Source: an uncultured Clostridia bacterium
Lineage (GTDB): Bacteria > Bacillota > Clostridia > Christensenellales > Borkfalkiaceae
NCBI GenBank assembly: GCA_934254725.1
Contig: CAKQLR010000036.1
Span: 1-18,610, forward strand
Direction: 5' to 3'
Length of the DNA stretch: 18,610 nucleotides
Shown: positions 14,668 through 18,610 of the stretch, one piece after another
Layout of the letters: each line of letters begins with the position of its first letter
How positions within the stretch are numbered: position 1 is the first letter of the stretch
Notes under the pieces: model-generated
Told to the model about the DNA's origin: nothing
What the model saw: the letters and a program-made list of their open reading frames with translations, nothing else
Databases searched by the model: none
Translations under genes and position numbers: made by a program

Positions 14668-16836
14668 ATGACTATAAAAACCAAACGCAGTTTAATTGTA
14701 ATCTTCGTGTTGGCGCTCTGCTCTATGTTCACGCTTCTGACGGCATGTCAGGGCGACAACTCGTCCGAATCGGGTGAAAGCGAAAAGAGCGTTTATCAGC
14801 AGTACATAGAGAGATACCCCGATTACGAAGGTACGGAAGAACAATGGCTGAAAGATCTGCTTGGCGGCAAATTAGGCAACGGCGCCTCGACGGGAAAATC
14901 GGTTTATGAACAATATATAGAAAAATACCCCGATTACGAGGGCACTGAAGATGAATGGCTTCAGGATTTACTCGACGGCAAACTTAACGACAAAGACACC
15001 GAAGAGAAAATGTATACCGTTTCGTTTATGTACGACGAAAGCGACGAAGAACCCTGGGCTCAGGTAACAGTGGAGGACGGTGATACGGCGTTTTTCCCCG
15101 GAGCTCCCGAAAAACGCGGATACGATTTTGTCGCGTGGGGGTATCAGGGCTACGAATGGCCGTTCTCCTATCCTATCAGGCAGGATACGGTGCTTACGCC
15201 TATCTGGGAAATCATCGAGTACGACATTACGTACAACCTCAACGGCGGTGTCAACTCTCAGTATAACAGACAGTCCTACACAATAGAACAAAGTTTCGAT
15301 CTGCAAACTCCTACCAAAGACTACTATGATTTCAAAGGCTGGTATACGTCGTCCGACTTTGCCGAAGACAGCAAGTTAACAGGCGTCAACCATGGCGAAA
15401 AAGCCGAGGACATCGAACTTTGGGCTAAATGGACGCCGACCTCGTACAACATAGACTACGCGGGCATCGAAGGTGCGACGATCGAAGCGCCCTCGTCATA
15501 CAATATTGAAAGCGGGGATATAACTCTGCCTCAACCCGAACGCGAACACTACATGTTTGACGGCTGGACGGGTAACGGAACGACCACGCCCGAAAAAACG
15601 TTAACCATAGCGAGCGGTACGCACGGCGATCTGGAATACACCGCTAATTGGACGGCAATAACATACAGAATTACGTACGACCTCGACGGCGGAACAAACC
15701 CTGACGACGTGATATTCGAATATACTATCGATTCGTTTGAAAACGACGATTATCTGCCGTTGCCCACTCCCGATAAAGCAGGCGGCGAACAGGTTCAAAA
15801 TTACACTTTACGGTTAGACAATAATTTCGATATCGAATATACCGTTGTCGAATACATCTTCGACGGATGGTATGAAGAAGACGACATCGAAAGAACTCAT
15901 CGTTACGATACCATACAACTTACGGACGGAGATCTTAATCTCGTTGCAAACTGGATCAAAAACGAAGGAGAACTTCAGAAGAAAACTTTGCCGTATTGCC
16001 GCATCGGAAACGAAGTGCTTATCGGCTCTTACCCGCAATCGGAAGTGACCGACGAAGAAACTCTTTCAGGACTTGCCGAATTTGAATTCGATGTGCAGCT
16101 CTTACCGGGCTATTATTACAAAGACAACCTGACCCTAGTTGACAAATGGACGGACAGCAAAGAATACTACTGGTATAGGGATGTGGAATTTAACGGTAAA
16201 AAATATCGAGGAGTTTTTATTTTCAAAAGACGTGATGGCGGCGGTTACAGACAAGAACAGGCAGGCTACGTTCCGTTATACCTCGACGCAGGAAAAAATA
16301 AAGAGTTTAAATTTTACTGGTTTAATTACGACCCGATTCGTTGGAGCGTGGTTGACGAAGAAAACGGAGAAGCTTTCCTTGTTTGCAAAACGAGATTGGA
16401 AACCATGAAATTCGGGAACGATAAGTGGGAAGCCAGCACGATAAGGGATTACCTTAACAACAATATTTACAACATTGCTTTTAACGCCGCGCAGAAAAAT
16501 ACGGTTCTCACTTCCACCGTTGCAAACGACAATGCAAGTATGGGGGGCGAAGATACCGGATTTGCAACAGATCCGACGGAAGATAAACTCTTCTTGTTGA
16601 GTTACGCGGAGTTGAAATTATATAAAAATAAATTTGTGGGAAGCGTCGGCACAAGCAGTTATTGTGTGGCAACGTTAAGTAAGGGGGCGACATGGACGCG
16701 TTCGCACAGCAAGTATCAACAAAATAGTAACAGCAGAATTTTGGCGTTCGACGGTTCGGGTGAAACTCTGGGTTCGAACCCCGAATACAGCGAATTGGGG
16801 CACATCCTTCCCGCAATGCGCATCTCGCTGACGTAA
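14668..16836 (+). CDS. Repeat-containing lipoprotein with InlB-like repeats and DUF6273-like domain
   Basis: 722 residues, with a strong AGGAGG before the ATG. A lipoprotein signal ends at LLTAC (Cys27). A 37-residue unit occurs twice (about 41-77 and 78-114), each with 'YIExYPDYEGTE' and a Trp-Leu-x-Asp-Leu-Leu pattern. Four InlB/Listeria-Bacteroides-type beta repeats follow (about 116-184, 185-258, 259-332, 333-430), marked by 'YDITYNLNGG', 'YRITYDLDGG' and closing Trp motifs such as 'LWAKW', 'YTANW' and 'LVANW'. The C-terminal 280 residues resemble DUF6273: 'IGSYPQSEV', 'PIRWSVVDEENGEAFLVCK', 'WEASTIRDYLNNNIYNIAF', 'TWTRSHS' and the end 'ILPAMRISL'. The protein is probably anchored outside the cell. 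Its function, perhaps adhesion or glycan binding, is not established. It is cotranscribed with the TetR regulator. Confidence 0.87.
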   Translation: MTIKTKRSLIVIFVLALCSMFTLLTACQGDNSSESGESEKSVYQQYIERYPDYEGTEEQWLKDLLGGKLGNGASTGKSVYEQYIEKYPDYEGTEDEWLQDLLDGKLNDKDTEEKMYTVSFMYDESDEEPWAQVTVEDGDTAFFPGAPEKRGYDFVAWGYQGYEWPFSYPIRQDTVLTPIWEIIEYDITYNLNGGVNSQYNRQSYTIEQSFDLQTPTKDYYDFKGWYTSSDFAEDSKLTGVNHGEKAEDIELWAKWTPTSYNIDYAGIEGATIEAPSSYNIESGDITLPQPEREHYMFDGWTGNGTTTPEKTLTIASGTHGDLEYTANWTAITYRITYDLDGGTNPDDVIFEYTIDSFENDDYLPLPTPDKAGGEQVQNYTLRLDNNFDIEYTVVEYIFDGWYEEDDIERTHRYDTIQLTDGDLNLVANWIKNEGELQKKTLPYCRIGNEVLIGSYPQSEVTDEETLSGLAEFEFDVQLLPGYYYKDNLTLVDKWTDSKEYYWYRDVEFNGKKYRGVFIFKRRDGGGYRQEQAGYVPLYLDAGKNKEFKFYWFNYDPIRWSVVDEENGEAFLVCKTRLETMKFGNDKWEASTIRDYLNNNIYNIAFNAAQKNTVLTSTVANDNASMGGEDTGFATDPTEDKLFLLSYAELKLYKNKFVGSVGTSSYCVATLSKGATWTRSHSKYQQNSNSRILAFDGSGETLGSNPEYSELGHILPAMRISLT

Positions 16837-16925
16837 CGTAAGCGAAATTAAACGGCGCGTTATAAGTTTGAGTTTAAACACTTATTTATAAATTGCCCCC
16901 CACCATAGAGTAGGGGGAAAGATAC

Positions 16926-16965
16926 AAAAAAGCAGTCGTGAGATTTTCTCTCCCGGCTGCTTTTT
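16926..16965. terminator. Bidirectional terminator between convergent genes
   Basis: AAAAAAGCAG (16926-16935) pairs with CTGCTTTTT (16957-16965) around an inner, partly paired arm (GAGA/TCTC). T-runs occur on both strands. It ends the lipoprotein gene and the convergent HEXXH gene. A separate C5/G5 hairpin lies just upstream at 16896-16917. Confidence 0.85.
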
Positions 16966-16992
16966 CTGTCTTTTGAATTGAGTTAAAAACGG

Positions 16993-17946
16993 CTATTTAT
17001 TCAAGGATTTTACGTAATTATACCATTCGTCCACGACGTCCGAATACGGCTTACCGTCTGTTATTATGTTTGTACCTGAATTTATCTGCCATACGTAATT
17101 TGCACCGTACGTTTTTGCAATGTAATAGGCTAAGCTGTCCGGTTGCGTACGACTTATAAAAGCAGTTCCTTTTTCGGTATAAACAGCGGAGAAGCAATCG
17201 GCAAACAGCCAGAAATTGAAATTATCCGCAGCAGGCTTGTCCTCGCTGTATTTTTTATATAATTTCAGAGTTTTTGAATATGTTTCTTTTTCCTTTACTT
17301 CTTTATTGTATGGGAAGTTTTTCGCCTGTCCCGTAAAAAGATAGTACCACATTGCCATAGCGTATTTTGACGTGTTTGCGTGCATTTCGGGTATGACTTC
17401 GCGCGCGTATCCGCTTTTGCCGATGTGAAACAAAATGTGGTGTATATATTCGTGAGAGAATGAACCCGCGGAATACAAAATGATGTAATCGCCTGACGCA
17501 TAACCCGAAGTGCCTTCCGATTTTAACCCGTCGTCCAGATATACGTTTATGTCGTACATATCGCTTACGCGGAACACTTCGTCGCTTTCTTTTGTCGTTT
17601 TTGCGTTGTCTTTCAGCCAATCGGTCAAAGTGCCGTATTCGGCGGAAAAAACTTCGTCCGGCAGTATGATGTCTTTAAATTCTTTGTTGATAAAGTAAGT
17701 AAAACAACCTTGTTTGGCTTTATATTCGTGTTTTTTCGAGTACGGCTCAAAAGTATAATCGGGCAGGCTCGTGCCGTATCTTTCAGATAAAAACGAATTT
17801 AAATCGTCCTTGCTCATAGAAAAAATGTCCGCATAAGTTTTATTGTCCGCAAGTAAATCGTTCACCACGCGTTTTGCAAAAGTAAAAGCTGCAATCAATA
17901 GTGAAAGGGATTTGCGAAAAACACAACAAAAAACACCAAATAACAT
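16993..17946 (-). CDS. Putative zinc-metallopeptidase-like protein (HEXXH)
   Basis: 317 residues. The N-terminus (about 1-24) is hydrophobic with Cys and one Arg-Lys break, a weak signal peptide or anchor. The central motif 'SFSHEYIHHILF' contains HEYIH (His165, Glu166, His169), the zinc-binding and catalytic HEXXH of gluzincin-type peptidases. Downstream acidic residues in 'REVIPEMHAN' (Glu183, Glu187) could supply a third ligand. Aromatic-rich helices follow ('AMAMWYYLF', 'FNFWLFADCFSAVY'), a pattern seen in extracellular bacterial peptidases of poorly described families. The frame reads cleanly throughout. GAAGG lies 9 nt before the ATG. No substrate can be inferred. It stands alone, with terminator hairpins on both sides. 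Confidence 0.7.
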   Translation of the reverse strand: MLFGVFCCVFRKSLSLLIAAFTFAKRVVNDLLADNKTYADIFSMSKDDLNSFLSERYGTSLPDYTFEPYSKKHEYKAKQGCFTYFINKEFKDIILPDEVFSAEYGTLTDWLKDNAKTTKESDEVFRVSDMYDINVYLDDGLKSEGTSGYASGDYIILYSAGSFSHEYIHHILFHIGKSGYAREVIPEMHANTSKYAMAMWYYLFTGQAKNFPYNKEVKEKETYSKTLKLYKKYSEDKPAADNFNFWLFADCFSAVYTEKGTAFISRTQPDSLAYYIAKTYGANYVWQINSGTNIITDGKPYSDVVDEWYNYVKSLNK

Positions 17947-17972
17947 AGAAAACAGCCTTCAAATGATAGCTT

Positions 17973-18008
17973 AAAGTCGGATATTCGTAAAAGAACATCC
18001 GACTTTTT
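17973..18008 (+). terminator. Intrinsic terminator 1 upstream of the integrase
   Basis: AAAGTCGGAT (17973-17982) pairs perfectly with ATCCGACTTT (17997-18006), followed by TT and AT-rich sequence. The stem is nearly symmetric; the plus-strand U-run is the better one. It lies in the leader of the minus-strand HEXXH gene. Confidence 0.7.
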
Positions 18009-18029
18009 AATTTAATATAAGAAACATAG

Positions 18030-18062
18030 GAGAGAACAAGGATAAATGTTCTCTCTTTTTTT
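18030..18062 (+). terminator. Intrinsic terminator 2 upstream of the integrase
   Basis: GAGAGAACA (18030-18038) pairs perfectly with TGTTCTCTC (18047-18055) around an 8-nt loop and is followed by seven T (18056-18062). It is a strong plus-strand terminator. No plus-strand gene lies between it and the previous terminator. Confidence 0.8.
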
Positions 18063-18104
18063 ATGCTGTTTGGGGGGTGATTTCCTATTTACGGTGAGAA
18101 AAAT

Positions 18105-18110
18105 TATAAT
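18105..18110 (+). promoter_or_regulatory. Candidate -10 box of the integrase gene
   Basis: A perfect TATAAT at 18105-18110 lies 28 nt before the ATG. No convincing -35 box is found at the expected distance, so this may be a weak or activator-dependent promoter. Confidence 0.35.
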
Positions 18111-18138
18111 AATAACAGTAAATCGAAAGGAGTTTTCA

Positions 18139-18610
18139 ATGAAATATAAAGATTGGTTAGACGTATGGTTTGCGAATTACATAGAGCCTTCGTCTAAAAC
18201 GAAAACGTGCGAAAGATATTCGGAGATTATCGAAAAGCACTTGAAGGTAAAATTGGGCGAGTACGAGCTTGAGGAACTGTCGCCCATAGTCATACAGAAA
18301 TATATTACCGAACTTATGCAGTCGGGCAACCTGACAACCGGAAAGGGGTTAGCGGCTAATTCCGTAAACGGGATTATTACGGTTATTCAGAACTCGCTGA
18401 AACTTGCGTATACGCTCGGAGAACTGAAAGAGTATACGACAGACAAAATCAGACGACCGAAAACGAAAGAGAAAGAAGTATCGTGTTTTTCGCTTGCCGA
18501 ACAGAAAAAGATAGAGCAGGCGGCGTTGTCGAATAAGAAACGGAAATTCATCGGGATCGTGATTTGTCTTTATTCGGGATTGCGTATCGGAGAATTGCTC
18601 GCGCTTACTT
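18139..18610 (+). CDS. Tyrosine recombinase / phage-type integrase, 3'-truncated by window end
   Basis: 157 residues are visible before the window ends; the gene continues beyond it. Residues 1-100 match the N-terminal SAM-like core-binding domain of integrases ('DWLDVWFANYIEPSSKTKT', 'RYSEIIEKHL', 'LGEYELEELSP', then 'NSVNGIITVIQNSLKLAY'). The linker 'DKIRRPKTKEKEV' leads into the catalytic domain. 'YSGLRIGELLAL' contains the first catalytic Arg (Arg149). The remaining catalytic residues (His-x-x-Arg, His, Tyr) lie outside the window. The Shine-Dalgarno AAAGGAG is good, 6 nt before the ATG. The start is well supported because the protein begins as this integrase group usually does. The family catalyses site-specific integration and excision of phages and conjugative elements. 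Confidence 0.9.
   Translation, partial: MKYKDWLDVWFANYIEPSSKTKTCERYSEIIEKHLKVKLGEYELEELSPIVIQKYITELMQSGNLTTGKGLAANSVNGIITVIQNSLKLAYTLGELKEYTTDKIRRPKTKEKEVSCFSLAEQKKIEQAALSNKKRKFIGIVICLYSGLRIGELLALT

Noticed and set aside
16765..16795. GGTTCGAACCCC, resembling a tRNA T-arm
   Set aside because: It is within the coding sequence of the lipoprotein, and no acceptor, D- or anticodon arm fits around it.
16896..16917. C5/G5 inverted repeat after the lipoprotein gene
   Set aside because: The stem is short, there is no U-run, and the true terminator follows at 16926. It is too short to call a separate element.
1..18610. CRISPR array, rRNA, IS element or toxin-antitoxin locus
   Set aside because: No regularly spaced short repeats, no terminal inverted repeats with a transposase, no rRNA-like sequence, and no small two-gene toxin-antitoxin pair was seen.

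Overview
The window looks like chromosomal DNA of a Gram-positive bacterium of the class Clostridia, probably an uncultured gut lineage. This is an inference from several signs: near-consensus sigma-A promoters with 17-nt spacers, Shine-Dalgarno sites, lipoproteins, an FMN riboswitch ahead of a RibU-type riboflavin transporter, the MEP isoprenoid pathway, and surface proteins built from MBG, Big_2 and InlB-type repeats plus a DUF6273-like domain. No rRNA, tRNA or CRISPR array was seen.

Layout. Positions 1-6181 (+) hold a surface/export cluster: the 3' end of a large MBG-repeat surface protein, a small lipoprotein, an ABC ATPase translationally coupled to a large membrane subunit, and a secreted Ig-like (Big_2) protein. 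Positions 6206-7200 hold a promoter, an FMN riboswitch with an intrinsic terminator, and ribU. A consensus promoter overlapping the ribU stop codon then drives a CaCA-family Ca2+/Na+ exchanger (7290-8321). A bidirectional terminator separates this from a minus-strand block: guaB (8398-9888) with its own promoter, palindromic operator candidate and structured leader; then an M18 aminopeptidase-ispDF operon (12635 down to 10170); then an EamA/DMT transporter (13775 down to 12879). Divergent from the EamA gene is a TetR-type regulator closely followed by a 722-aa lipoprotein with four InlB-like repeats and a DUF6273-like C-terminus (13961-16836, +). A minus-strand HEXXH protein (16993-17946) faces that pair across a shared terminator. 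The window ends in a truncated tyrosine recombinase (18139 onward, +) preceded by two tandem intrinsic terminators, which suggests the edge of an integrated element.

How the genes work together. The housekeeping part covers flavin uptake, GMP synthesis, isoprenoid precursors, peptide turnover and ion exchange. The accessory part is envelope-directed. The ABC pair flanked by Ig-like and lipoprotein genes is the most coherent candidate for a little-described system. The TetR-lipoprotein pair and the integrase edge are further places to look. The most striking single protein is the IMP dehydrogenase: its residues and numbering match the divergent type known from the protozoan Tritrichomonas foetus rather than the usual bacterial type.
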